From Phytopythium helicoides (Eukaryota > Oomycota > Peronosporomycetes > Pythiales > Pythiaceae), in contig JANFNE010000025.1 of the NCBI GenBank assembly GCA_024867545.1, positions 862,937 to 926,936 on the forward strand: 64,000 nucleotides of DNA. The letters run 5' to 3'. Both the position numbers and the translations under genes were made by a program. Below, piece by piece: positions 54,101 to 64,000 of this stretch (within the stretch, counting starts at the first letter, position 1; every line of letters starts with the position of its first letter). The notes under the pieces were generated by a model. It was given only the letters and a program-made list of their open reading frames with translations. It did not search any database and was not told the origin of the DNA.

Positions 54101-54899
54101 CGGAGGATCCACGAGTAAGCCAAGCTCAAGTAATGAGGGTAGTTTGTCAACAACTAGAGGATTGCCCGATCCGACCGCACCACGATCAAGCCCCAGTGTA
54201 GTGGCAACCGCTCCTCTTAGAGGTATCCTTCCCCTCGAAAGTACTCGACTTCCGAATCCGCTGAGCTCGAGTCGCAATGAGTCTTTTGGCATAGGCTACT
54301 CATCAGGTAGAAATCATAGTCCGAGTGATGGAGGTCGGCACGACCACAAGAGGGATGGCGATAGTGATAGCGTATCGCTCTTGCTATCATCAGGAGCACC
54401 AGGAGAGTACCAGCCTCGAGATCGACTTCAATCTCGGCAAGGATCTCGGCAAGGATCTCGGCAAGGATCTCGACAAGAGCGTGTTCGACAAAATTTAACA
54501 CTACCTGCTGAAATTGGCAATGAATTTGATGAGTTCGACGCCCGCTCTGCCGTTCCAAACGGGAACAAAGTAGCAAGTACCAATGGAAGTCGAGTCGATG
54601 GTCAACGGCACCATCGCCACCATCGCGACCGCCGAGAAGCGTCCCCGCAGAGTGAGGAGAGCACGCTACTTCTACCGACCGTGGACAGTACTAGTCCCGA
54701 TAGCAAGGTCCGGTCAAGCAAACGGGAGAAGAAGAAGAAGAAGGATCGCCGAGAAAAGCATGATGACGCAGTTGTAACAACTAGCATTGACCCTGAGGGA
54801 GGAAAGGAGCGTAGTTCCGGAGGAACGACGGGTAGTGGTCGGCGTGGGTCCCATCGTAGCCCTCCGAATGATCAAGATGATTTGTATGAGGACTGGTGA
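51110..54899 (+). CDS. Kinesin-2-type motor protein, four exons, 1199 aa
   Basis: Exons are 51110-51730, 51791-51883, 51941-52009 and 52083-54899; introns are 57-73 bp and all in phase 0. The motor is N-terminal with P-loop GQTGCGKT (residues 95-102), switch [10 protein letters not shown] at the first splice junction, switch [10 protein letters not shown] and [19 protein letters not shown]. The motor and neck ([21 protein letters not shown]) are closest to KIF3/KIF17 kinesin-2, the anterograde intraflagellar-transport motor. Coiled coil occupies about residues 500-880. The tail is Ser/Gly-rich with four GSRQ repeats (54435-54477) and a basic Lys run. It is longer than animal KIF3A (about 700) or KIF17 (about 1030). 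It converges on the kinesin-9 gene 110 bp away. Confidence 0.9.
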
Positions 54900-55008
54900 G
54901 GCGACGAACACTATTGTTCAATACCAACGTATTTATTGTAGAACCAACTTATTGACGATCATCGTCTAAATGGTGCACGGGTCCATAAGTCTTAATAGGG
55001 TTATGTGG

Positions 55009-57633
55009 TTAAACTCTACGTGCTCGTCGTCCAGGCTTTCCGGGGCTTGTTGGAGAGGATCCGCCTGATGTCGCTTGGTGCTGCCTCATTTTCTTTTGCG
55101 CCTGAAAGAAAGCTAGTGAATCCGGGTCCTGAGCTCGCACGCGATCGATTTCCATCTGGTCGAACTGCTCGCCGTCGTCAAGTTTGTCATCGCGACTGAA
55201 GGTTGACAGCATCCCGCTACTACCGCTCGAACTCAATCCAGCAGATGCTCCAACACCTGATAATAAGCCTGCAGCAGCAAGTCGTCCCCCTTCACTGTCA
55301 AACCAGTCTTCGAACTCACGAACGATTCGCATCCGGAGCAGTTCAACGCTTCGAGTCGTGAATTCTAGCTCCGCTCGTACTTCTTTGAGATCTCCGAAGA
55401 GAGACCGGTATTCACGCTTTGCTTCACGCTCGGCAGTCATGAGCAAAAATTCCTCTTCATCTACCACTTCTTCGCGATCAGCCATGAGTAGGGACGTTTG
55501 GTGTCGATCTCTTCCTGGTAAGGTTGTTGAACCGTGTCCACGCTGACTTCGCTTGTCTTCTAGCTTTGAGCGTGCGTGATCAATTTGTGCTTTTGCCGCA
55601 TTTACCCTTTTGGAAACTTGCTTGACGCGTTGTCGGACGTCAAAGAGCTTATCTTTCTCTTCAAGAAGGTTTTGATGTAGTTTCCTCCCTGCACCTGTTG
55701 ACTTAAAGATCTGGAATGCTTCGTTTTGGCGGCGTAGCACCTCTGTGTCGGTTGTTGCACTTGCCACTTTCGGGGACACTCCATTGTCGGTTAACGCAAG
55801 TCCAAGATCGGTGCGACTACTGGCGTTACTCCCATTCAGAAGGCTAGCATCTCCAAGGCCGAGTGTGCCCTCGATTGTGCCTCGTCCTGGAGAAGAACTT
55901 CTGTTATTTCTGTTTCGGTCACCACTAGCACCAGGTGCAGCATTAGAAGCTGCACCGCTTGCACCTGCAGCCCCAGCTCCGTGGGCTCGTCGGCTTGCAT
56001 CTACAGTAGAGGGGCGAGCTGCACCAGAAACAATGCCTAGTCCAAAACCAACGGCCCCTGGTACATCTTCTCCAACGACATCATCCTGTGTGCCGGGATC
56101 TCCACTACCAGTGCCGTCTCCTAATCCATGAATGTCTGTGCGCGAAGCATTTGAAGTTTGTGACCGAGAACCAGCGGATCCAGTTCGAGCAGATCCATGG
56201 CCACCACTTCCAACACCCCCATCGTGGTGAGCACCGGCTTCAGCATGCTTCAGAAGTATTTTAAACTGCCGGAATAACTCACGGATATCGTGGAGACTAG
56301 AAAATTTAAGTGCCTCATCTTCTTTATCAGGTGTCAAGGCATCAGCATACTGGCGTACCATCTGCATCAAGCGGTGTTTCTGCTCTGGTGTGTGCTCATC
56401 GTACACTACACCCGTGCGTTCGACTAGTGCATCGTGCATAGCCAACTCTTGCTTTAGCTCTCTAATCTGTTTTTCATACTTACGAAGCAAAATGGCCGGG
56501 TCCGTCTCGACCACTGCTGTGATCTCATTTTGGACGCGCATCATTCTCTGCGCAAGCTTGAGAGTTGAGATGGTCTCTTCAAGATGCTTGCCTTCTCCCC
56601 AAATACAAGCAAACATCAGCGTATTCGAGTTCCCACCAAGGGAATCCTTAAGCACATTGGTTAGCTTGGTTTGCCGGTATGGAATGTGTCTTGGCTCACT
56701 TCCACGCGCTCCAAGTGCAACAATGCACTGCTCAAGGAAGCTCAGACTCTGGTTAATGTACATCGACTCTTTCTTGATGACAGCCACGCCCGAGGTGCCA
56801 TTATTTCCTTGTTGCTCGTCCATGAGCGTCTTTTTAAGCCGCTCACTACCTGCAAGGTCTACGAGGTGGAGCTTGCTGTGCGTCACGCGCTCGTTTCCAC
56901 CTGCTCGGGACTTTTGAGCCATGTGAACAGTGAAGATGCAGTGCGATCGATTGGAGCGCTTGTTGAGCTGGTGCTCCGCGACCGTGCGCTGGAGCTCCCC
57001 CTTGAACAGGCAATCGAGTGCTTCTTGCTCATTGGCAACGTCTATCAACGTGAGACCGCGAACGTTCGTGCCTTTGGCGTCGTCAACCACCACAAGCTCC
57101 CCTCCTGGACCATTCATATCGTCAGCCAGTAAATCATATATCCGATCGTTGTAGATCTCCATGTACGATACGCGGATCGAGTAACTGAGCTCGATACGGT
57201 TTTCTACCTCTTCAAAGACCTGTGCAATTGCTCTGGGGGCAATGCCTCGATGTGCGTAGTTGCGAGTATCACCAATCATGGTAAAAGACTTGCCCGCTCC
57301 GGTTTGGCCGTATGCTAAAATGGTACCATTCACGCCATCGACTGTAGCTCCGTGAACAATATCGCGCGCGATCGCTTCATACACTCTGTCCTGCCCAGCA
57401 TTATGTAGCACTTGATGAAACTTGAACGTCCAGCAATCTTTCCGATTGGATGGACCCGTGGAGACTGCGCTGGAGCTGCTGTCTGCTCCATTTTTCGTCG
57501 GCGATGAACTCGAGCCCCCAGAGCCAGTACGGACGGTGATGGTGCTATCATCAGGGTCGATTTGGAGCTGGTGTGCCGCAAAATTGGCTGTTGGGCGTGT
57601 TCGGATGATCACCCGCACGCCATGGCGCTTCAT
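55009..57633 (-). CDS. Kinesin-9-type motor protein (KIF9/KIF6-like), 874 aa
   Basis: The start MKRHGVRVIIRTRPT at 57633 is where family similarity begins; 47 further in-frame codons upstream are not motor-like. Motor motifs are P-loop GQTGAGKS (109-116), switch I NKRSNRSHC, switch [10 protein letters not shown] and IPYRQTKLTNVLKDSLGGN. FKFHQVLHNAGQDRVYE and YAHRGIAPRAI are typical of kinesin-9, a central-apparatus motor of motile cilia. After the motor come a neck (RKYEKQIRELKQELAMHDAL), the conserved QMVRQYADAL region, a Gly/Ala/Ser-rich linker (about 56240-55880) and a C-terminal coiled coil ending PGRRARRV. One intact frame without introns. Confidence 0.88.
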   Translation of the reverse strand: MKRHGVRVIIRTRPTANFAAHQLQIDPDDSTITVRTGSGGSSSSPTKNGADSSSSAVSTGPSNRKDCWTFKFHQVLHNAGQDRVYEAIARDIVHGATVDGVNGTILAYGQTGAGKSFTMIGDTRNYAHRGIAPRAIAQVFEEVENRIELSYSIRVSYMEIYNDRIYDLLADDMNGPGGELVVVDDAKGTNVRGLTLIDVANEQEALDCLFKGELQRTVAEHQLNKRSNRSHCIFTVHMAQKSRAGGNERVTHSKLHLVDLAGSERLKKTLMDEQQGNNGTSGVAVIKKESMYINQSLSFLEQCIVALGARGSEPRHIPYRQTKLTNVLKDSLGGNSNTLMFACIWGEGKHLEETISTLKLAQRMMRVQNEITAVVETDPAILLRKYEKQIRELKQELAMHDALVERTGVVYDEHTPEQKHRLMQMVRQYADALTPDKEDEALKFSSLHDIRELFRQFKILLKHAEAGAHHDGGVGSGGHGSARTGSAGSRSQTSNASRTDIHGLGDGTGSGDPGTQDDVVGEDVPGAVGFGLGIVSGAARPSTVDASRRAHGAGAAGASGAASNAAPGASGDRNRNNRSSSPGRGTIEGTLGLGDASLLNGSNASSRTDLGLALTDNGVSPKVASATTDTEVLRRQNEAFQIFKSTGAGRKLHQNLLEEKDKLFDVRQRVKQVSKRVNAAKAQIDHARSKLEDKRSQRGHGSTTLPGRDRHQTSLLMADREEVVDEEEFLLMTAEREAKREYRSLFGDLKEVRAELEFTTRSVELLRMRIVREFEDWFDSEGGRLAAAGLLSGVGASAGLSSSGSSGMLSTFSRDDKLDDGEQFDQMEIDRVRAQDPDSLAFFQAQKKMRQHQATSGGSSPTSPGKPGRRARRV

Positions 57634-58068
57634 GCCTGCTTTCTCCAGTGCTTCAGCGGTCAGAGAGAAACAAGCAGAGCCCAAGGAGATGAGCTTGAAA
57701 TGCTGCCTTGCTCCGCTATTTACGCGACAGATTGGAGGTTTCGCGAGCCTGGCTTCTATCCTAGTCCTGCTCAAGTCATGGCGGCAGAACCAAATATACC
57801 AACGCCTTTCACAGCGAGCAGCAATGCGCGTGGAAATTCAAACCTCCCACATAGAAACCACAAGAGCTCACATGTCGTAGATTTGCGCGTATGATGAGCC
57901 AAAATGCACGTCCCCGCCTGCCAATGACGGCTCTGCATTGGCGCGATGCACGCGCCAGGCGCATGCCACTGATGGTGTTGTGTCGATGGGTGGTCATGAC
58001 ATGGCTTGCGGAACGTTACTTCCCGATCAGTGCAGTGTCAAAGGAGACAGCACTCTCGTTCTCTGGAG
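57634..58068. promoter_or_regulatory. Divergent intergenic region, kinesin-9 / symporter
   Basis: A 435-bp region with CCAAT at 57921-57925 and ATTGG at 57938-57942, close together and on opposite strands. In-frame codons of kinesin-9 extend into it but look non-coding. Confidence 0.4.
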
Positions 58069-60188
58069 ATGGATGATACGCGCATCATAGGGCTGCAAGC
58101 CGTTGACCTGGTGCTCTGTGGAGGGTACTTGGTTTCCGTGCTCGCCGTTGGCGTCTTCTTCACGCTCAAGACTCACCGCGAACGCAACACTCTGGCGAGG
58201 AGTACTCCTGGCAAGGAGGATGCTGTCTTAGAGGAGTACTATCTCGGCGGACGGAGGCTGCCTTGGTGGGCGCTCGCGATCGCGGATGTGAGCTCCTACA
58301 TCGACATCTCAGGGACCATGATGAACACTGCACTTGTGTACGCACTGGGCGTGCGGGGCATGTATATCGAGCTGCGAGGCGGTCTCTGCCTATTCCTCGC
58401 GTTTCAACTCGCCTTCACCGGCAAGCTCTCCAGGCGGTGCCCCATCAAGACTCGCGGCGAGTGGTAAGTTTTGTGACTCAAGAAACTGCTCGGCTGTATA
58501 TCGAGTGGTGACCGATGGCTGGCACAACTAGGATCAAGTTCCGCTTTGGTGACCAACGTGAGGCAGCGCTATTACGTGCGACTGTTGCGGTCACGTCGTT
58601 GACCAGCGGAGTACTTTCTGTGACCTACTTTGCTGTTGGTGGAGGTGATCTTTGCACTGAAGAATAGTTGGGATCGTGTCATTGAAGCACTGACATGTCT
58701 GCTGATGATACAGGAAAGTTTTTCAGCGAGTTCGTCGAGCTACCTGCGTGGTGGGGGCTGCCGAGGGAGTTCTGGGCGGCTGCGGTGCTCATGGGAGTAG
58801 CCATTCTCTATACTGTCGCGTCTGGTTACGCAGCGGTCGTGTACACGGACGTCTATCAAAGCGTCTTCATCTTCTCTTCGTTCATCATTGTGGCGGCAAT
58901 GGGTTTCCTCGTCGACGTCCCTGAACAATTCTCTATCTTTTTGCTGAAGAAAGACGAGCCAGGAGCCAAGGCAGAGTTTATCCGATTCAACACAACGCGA
59001 AGTGCTTGGACATCAGCAATCCCTTCAGCAGAGCTGCATGTGCCATCGGACGCTTCGTTCGCCATGTATAACTCGTTTGGGATTACGATCGGGTCCTACT
59101 TCGTTCTCCAAGCTGCGCGTGCCGCGTCTGGGCCAGGACGCCTCGGCCTTCAAACCGTTCTAGCAACACGGTCCGAGCGAGATGTGAGATCCCAAACGTT
59201 TCTGGCGATGGTGCTTCTCGCGTTTCGTTGGGCTTTCAGTGGAGGCGTGGCGTTGATGGCCATTCAGTACTCGATTGACCACGCTAGTGTTGCGGTCGAC
59301 CCTGAGCGGGTCGTACCGCTTGTGATCGACAAATTGCTACCAACTGGTGTGAAGGGCTTTGTGCTTGCCTCCCTGCTAGCTGCAGCACTCACGACCTTCG
59401 ACTCAACCATCAACAGTGCATCGTCGTACTGGGCTGTCGACATGTACCACACGTTCATCAACCCTAGCGCTACGGAGCGGCAGTTGCTGTGCCAAGCGAG
59501 GGTCTCCACCGTGTGCGTTTTACTTGCTGGGCTGCTTCTATCACTGTATGTGACCAGCATCAACGGCATCTGGGGTTTTATCTCGATCGCGCTGGCGGGT
59601 GGCATGATGTGGCCCTTCTTCCTTTGTTGGTACTGGGCACGGTTCAACGCGTGCGGCTGCCTCGCTGGTATATTCGCGGGATTCACTGCTGCGTTCTCCA
59701 TCTTCTTGTACGTCTTTTACAAACCTTTGATGCTTGGAATGGATTCTGACTGTGTTAACAGCTTTGATCCGCAGTGCGAGGAGCTTCGAGCGTTGTTCGT
59801 CACGTCATCTGCGTCTGGAGTCGCGTGTCTTGTAGTATGTTTGGCAACTCGGCCAGTGCCCGACCGCGTTCTCCGGCATTTCTACCGAGCCTCCCGCCCG
59901 CCTGGGCTTTGGAGCCACCTCCCGGCTCTGTGCTTCACCGACGACGTGGTCCAAGCCATCCGGAAGGAGAACCGCGCCGACCTGCTGAGCACGGTGCTCA
60001 TCGCGACGGCTCAGCTGGCGCTGTACCTATTGGCTGTCAGCATCGTCGCCAAGGTGTGGTCACAGTCATTGGTGCTGCTCACCGTGCTGGCGATCACCTC
60101 GCCCGCCATCTACCTCATCTGGTACCGCAAGCTGCAGCCGCTGCCAGACGACGCCTCCAAAGCGTCTGCAAAGCTGCTCGACGTGTAA
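58069..60188 (+). CDS. Sodium:solute symporter family transporter, three exons, 660 aa
   Basis: Exons 58069-58463, 58532-58644 and 58714-60188, with 68-69-bp introns, give 660 residues. It belongs to the SSS (SLC5-type) family. EEYYLGGRRLPWWALAIADV followed by SSYIDISGT is the conserved first-helix region. A later conserved helix reads LPTGVKGFVLASLLAAALTT, then FDSTINSASSYWAVDMYH, which corresponds to the SSS signature and sodium-site helix. Thirteen or so hydrophobic segments can be counted. The substrate cannot be told from sequence; SSS members carry sugars, amino acids, urea or ions. The first exon holds TM1-TM2 and the loop ending TRGEW. Confidence 0.87.
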
Positions 60189-60502
60189 ATCAACACGCTG
60201 GCAACCCATTCCGCTTCGTTCGCTCGCTCGAAATCTTGCGGCCATCCCCTCGTCGAACAGTAGAACATTCCTCGATGAGGGTGTGGACCCTGTTGAAGCT
60301 GGATTATCCGTTCCCAGAGGTCCTCATTGAAGCTGCCCATCTTCAATCATGCTCTCTTGCAGGTCGGCCACTCACGTCACGCCCATTTTCCTCCCAATCT
60401 GGTCGGATCACCAATCCGGTGAGACCCAAGAAGCCGCCACCTCACTTCGCCACTTACCAGCCGCCGCCCACTCGGAACTCGCCGCCCCCTCGCAACAACT
60501 CG

Positions 60503-60817
60503 ATGGCTCCCGCTCGCTCCGTCCCCAGAGCCGTCGCGCACCTGCGGCAGGCGGCCGAGGCCTCCGCCAAGGCGACGACCAGGGCCAAGGAGCCGCCGCT
60601 CCCGGAAAAGTTTAACTTGGCGCGGCTCAACGGCGGTCGCAGCCCGTTCGACGTGTCGAGCGACCGGCTGCTCAAGGCGCGCGCTAAGGCCTCCAAGCCC
60701 GCTGAGGCGCACATGAAGGGCGTGTACTCGCTCGAGTACCTGCTGGGTGGCAAATCCGTCCACGAGAAGCCCAAGCCTGTCAACCCCTTCCAGACCGCCA
60801 GCAGCAAACTCATGTGA
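60503..60817 (+). CDS. Small unknown protein, about 104 aa
   Basis: I do not recognise it. From the ATG at 60503 it reads MAPARSVPRAVAHLRQAAEA and ends LLGGKSVHEKPKPVNPFQTA, then SSKLM. An upstream in-frame ATG at 60274 would add about 76 residues rich in Pro and Ser (RPLTSRPFSSQSGRITNPVR), which look like a mitochondrial leader; a splice into this exon near 60363 is also possible. It lies between the symporter and the converging dehydrogenase. Confidence 0.5.
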   Translation: MAPARSVPRAVAHLRQAAEASAKATTRAKEPPLPEKFNLARLNGGRSPFDVSSDRLLKARAKASKPAEAHMKGVYSLEYLLGGKSVHEKPKPVNPFQTASSKLM

Positions 60818-60935
60818 GCGTCAGGAGCGCTCGACGCCTTTGCAGAAACACTTTGTAATTATATGCCACCTGAGTTCATTGTTGTCATTCATAGTGGTGG
60901 GATGCGCTGAAGCACGCACCAATACGGTGCTTGAG

Positions 60936-62113
60936 CTACTTGAACAGCGACTGCACGTGCGCGATGGTGTCCTGGAGGCTGCGCGGGTAGCCCTTGGGCT
61001 CAGCGTCAAAATTCTAGTAATCAACTCACGTCGTCAAGTTGCATCCATACACAGCTCAACAACAAGCACGTTGTTGACGCACCTCGATCTCATCCATCTG
61101 TGCGGCGACGGCTTCGACCGTCATGCTGTCGCGGTCAAAGACGACACCGCGCGAGCGCTGCCAGCGAGCCTGGGCGATCCAGCCGCCACCCACCTCGTAC
61201 ACGTTGCCCGATCGGTTGCAGCTCTCGTGGCACAGATACCTACCAACGAAGCAGATGCATCACGATAAGATCACTCAAGAGAACACTAAGCTACTGGAGT
61301 GGCTCGCTTACGCGACGAGCGGGGCGACGCTCTCGGGCGTGAGGCTGTTGTTGAGCTCCTCCTCGAGCAGTCCGTCAGTCATCTGCGACTTGGCGAGCGG
61401 CGCGACCACGTTGGCGAGCACGTTCCGACTCGCTCCTTCCTTGCTGATTGTGAACGTGAAGCCGGCGATGCCGAGCTTGGCGGCCGAGTAGTTGGCCTGT
61501 CCAAAGTTGCCGTATAGCCCGGAGGCCGAGGCCACGTTCACGATGCGGCCGTACTTTTGCTCGCGCATGATCTCCCACGACGCCTTGGTGACCCTGTCGG
61601 CGGTCATATCAAGGTCAGCGCAGCTCTCCAAGGCACACATCTACGCGACGCACTTCATGGTTCCCTCAAGGTGCACGCGGTAGACTGCGTCCCACTGCGC
61701 CTGCGTCATGCGCGCGAACGAGCTGTCGCGGATGATGCCGGCGTTGTTGACCAGGATGTCCACGCGGCCCCCTGCTCCGTCCACTCAGCTCCTCCCCCTC
61801 CCTCCGCTCCTCAAAGCGCCACGCACACTTGCTGACGGCCGCGTCCACGATCTTGTCGCCGTCCTCAACGCTGTCGTAGCTGGCGGCCGCGCTGCTGCCG
61901 CCGCCCAGCGCCGCCACCACCTGGTCGGCCGCCTGGCGAGACGGGTCGTTCACCAACACGCGCGCGCCCAATTTCCCCAGCAGCTCGGCGTACGCGCGGC
62001 CCAGGCCGTTGCCCGCGCCCGTGACGATCGCGACTGCGAGCACCAGCGGTTAGGTCAGCGCGGTCGGCGGGGCCGGCGGCATGGCGCGGCGCACCTCGTT
62101 GGTCGAAGCGCAT
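60936..62113 (-). CDS. Short-chain dehydrogenase of the HSD17B4 (multifunctional enzyme type 2) type, multi-exon
   Basis: The first exon is only 19 bp (62113-62095: MRFDQR plus one base) and splices over 61 bp to 62033, restoring [25 protein letters not shown] is the hallmark start of HSD17B4-type 3-hydroxyacyl-CoA dehydrogenases of peroxisomal beta-oxidation. The cofactor motif TGxGx[13 protein letters not shown] and the catalytic Y-x3-K (NYSAAK) are present. Further introns are near 61823-61769, 61659-61600, 61312-61241 and 61081-61018. The last exons encode [20 protein letters not shown] and end in VQSLFK. There are no hydratase or SCP2 domains and no obvious SKL-type signal, so this is a single-domain version of about 310 residues. 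Confidence 0.85.
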
Positions 62114-62311
62114 GGCGGTGGGGGAAATGGAGAGTGGCCAGGTTCAACCAAGGTGTTGACGCGCAAGATCGAGGCCGTGTCGCGCGAAGGTAAGCCTCTG
62201 CGTCCTATCCGTACCGACCTGTTTTTTGCTTATTTAGTAAGTACAACATGCGACTCACGACGCTTTTGGAAGGACACAGCTCTGGAATCCTGGAGGGCAG
62301 GCAGATCGGAC

Positions 62312-63248
62312 ATGGAGCTCTTCGAGTGCGAGGCCGCGGTGGAGCGCGCGCGCGCGCAGCGGCGGCCGCGGCTGGCCATCGAGCTCATCAACAAGGTGCG
62401 CGGCCTGCTGGGCTTGCGACCGCGCGACCGCCACGCCCTCACGCGCGTCGCTGACCGCAGGAGCTCGCGAAGGAGCACAAGGCGCAGGCCGCGGCGGGGC
62501 CGCCGCGCCAGCTCGACTTCGTCTGCCTCGAGTGCCGCGAGGACGGTGCGCGGCTGCGTTCGCTTGTGCTTTGAGGACCAAAGAGGGCGCTGAGCGTGCG
62601 CTGAAGGGCCGGAGGGCCGCGCGCGAGCCTTCTTCTCGGCGCCGCCGCCCACGATCGTGTTCTGCGCCAACCGCCTGCACTCGGCCAGCGAGGTGGAGGA
62701 GACCATGGTGCACGAGCTAGTGCACGCCTATGACGTACGTGAATGATCTGCTTCAGTCATTTGAGGAAGGGCGACGTGGCGCTGACGTTGTGCGGCGCGC
62801 AGTTCAGCGTGCGCAAGATGGACATCACCAAGGCGGACGTGCTCGCGTGCAGGTGGGCCCTCGTTGTCGAGCGCTGCTGGTCGTTGCTTGGGGTGGTGAC
62901 GACCTCGGTGCGCACAGTGAGATCCGGTCCGCGCGCGAGTCCGAGTGCTACCAGAAGGCGCGCATCCTGTCGACGCTCCTACCGAACGTCGAGCTGTTCA
63001 AGCAGACCGCGGGCTGGCTCAACGAGCGCTGCGTACGTGAGCATGCCATCCGGTCGACTCGCGTACGTGGTTGCACGTGCTTCTTCCTATTATTGCTTCG
63101 CAGCCCTTCTGACTTTGCACGGATGGTTTTTCAGTCCATGTTTCCCGACGAAGCCCAGCGGGAGGTCGACAAGATGTTCACCCAGTGCTACGCCGACAAG
63201 AGCCCCTTTGAAGGCACTGTCGACGAGCGAGTTGATGCCGTCCACTAA
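62312..63248 (+). CDS. ATP23: ATP23-like mitochondrial metalloprotease, multi-exon
   Basis: ATP23/XRCC6BP1 is an intermembrane-space zinc protease and chaperone for the ATP synthase. The start MELFECEAAVERA is chosen because the ATG at 62312 begins the first protein-like stretch. Segments in order are FVCLECREDG, IVFCANRLHSASEVEETMVH (ending in the zinc motif HELVHAYD), a middle segment RARESECYQ near 62930-62955, and the C-terminal FPDEAQREVDKMFTQCYADK, then SPFEGTVDERVDAVH. Frame changes indicate four or so short introns and perhaps one indel near 62460-62640; exact ends are uncertain. It is divergent from the dehydrogenase. Confidence 0.82.
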
Positions 63249-63391
63249 CGCTCGAGTAGGCAATCGTGAACAAGGCCAATCATTGCTTGACCTGGCAGTT
63301 TGATCTTGGTTGAATATTTTGAGCACAGTCGCAAACCATTGCCGCGACTGTTCTCGTGCAGCACCACAAAACCGAAAACGGCACCACCACT

Positions 63392-64000
63392 ATGAGCATG
63401 AGCAATATGCAACTGCAACGCCAAGGAACAATTCGCGTCAAGGAGGCTAACGTGCGAGACCCCAAGGTGCGAGCAGACCTATACATGCAGACGCACGGTA
63501 TCAAGGAGCTCTTCGAAGGACTCGGGACGCAGCTACTGTTTCACCGTCCAGCAAATCCGCGTGCGTTCATCGCGCAGCACCTCGAAGAAATGCGCTCAGC
63601 CAAGCAGACTCAAACTCACGTACACTTGTGTGATGCGCCTACTACATTCACCGTGTCGAGGCTGACGAGGGGAAATGCCGCGCACAGGTCCAATTCTTCG
63701 AGGAGAGCGATTTGAACGCTATGTTTTCGGCATTTGATGTGACTGGACGGGGGTACATCACGCTGCTCCAGTACGATCAAGGTCGGTGGAATGGGTTGTC
63801 GACATCATATTCAGATCACGACTGCAGGCTAACATATAGCGAGTTCACTTAGCATTGCTCAATTTGGGTATTGAGCAGCCAACCTTGCGACTGCCAGACT
63901 CCATCTCGGTCATCGATCGTAGCCTGTTCATACGGAGCCTGTAGGTTTCGCACCCTGTGTTTGCTCGACTTTTGTAGTATGCTGACAAGATGGCGCAGGA
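63392..64000 (+). CDS. EFCAB10-like protein, partial at window end
   Basis: Exon 1 from the ATG at 63392 encodes DPKVRADLYMQTHGIKELFE and LLFHRPANPRAFIAQHLEEM, an RIIa/Dpy-30-type dimerisation motif. After an intron (about 63621-63688) comes VQFFEESDLNAMFSAFDVTG, then RGYITLLQYDQ, an EF-hand-like unit lacking some calcium ligands. A further exon (about 63854-63940) encodes LLNLGIEQPTLRLPDSISVI, and the gene runs off the right edge after YADKMAQ. This order matches EF-hand calcium-binding domain protein 10, found in ciliated organisms. Confidence 0.72.

Noticed and set aside
57634..57774. A 47-residue N-terminal extension of the kinesin-9.
   Set aside because: Motor similarity starts at MKRHGVRV. 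The extra codons lie in the divergent promoter and have no family counterpart.
59774..60502. Long plus-strand frame overlapping the symporter C-terminus.
   Set aside because: It is an out-of-frame shadow of the symporter; only the end of this frame after 60274 or 60503 looks coding.
1..64000. tRNA, rRNA, CRISPR, bacterial operon or viral replication genes.
   Set aside because: No matching sequence signals were seen by eye; all supported genes are eukaryotic nuclear genes.

Overview
The window is nuclear DNA of an oomycete (Phytophthora/Pythium type). The genes are eukaryotic and tightly packed, their introns are short (about 55-75 bp, GT..AG), and several start codons lie 25-85 bp below matches to the oomycete Inr/FPR core promoter. 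The gene set fits a plant-pathogen-like heterokont with flagellated zoospores. No rRNA, tRNA, CRISPR array or complete transposon was seen.

Layout. 0-20 kb holds housekeeping genes: two tandem UBE2J2-like E2 genes, the DNA polymerase alpha catalytic subunit, a Q/Y-rich small protein, a low-molecular-weight tyrosine phosphatase, a membrane-anchored papain-like protease, a DHX57/DHX29-like RNA helicase and the glucosidase II beta subunit. 20.6-36.5 kb is a head-to-tail array of six genes for one secreted 12-cysteine protein family that I cannot assign to a known family; it contains a 2.35-kb near-identical duplication, a chimeric member, mosaic similarity tracts and a degraded seventh 5' end. 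37.4-64 kb is again dense: a kinase-PP2C fusion, MCM-binding protein, roadblock dynein light chain, an OMS1-like methyltransferase, PIG-U, an unknown Ser-rich protein, eIF3m, a kinesin-2, a kinesin-9, a sodium:solute symporter, a short unknown protein, an HSD17B4-type dehydrogenase, ATP23 and, cut by the window end, an EFCAB10-like protein.

How the genes relate. Many neighbours are divergent pairs sharing a short intergenic region (E2/POLA1, methyltransferase/PIG-U, eIF3m/kinesin-2, kinesin-9/symporter, dehydrogenase/ATP23). Kinesin-2, kinesin-9, roadblock and the EFCAB10-like gene all suggest cilium work and lie within 20 kb. The array is the one clearly accessory, fast-changing region.

Quality caution. 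Conserved genes such as POLA1, the helicase and the glucosidase beta subunit are broken by many single-base frame changes while other 900-1465-codon frames are intact. Most of these breaks look like local sequence errors, so frameshifts inside the array should not be read as pseudogenes without checking. Exon ends given to the base were deduced by eye from splice sites and frame; others are approximate.
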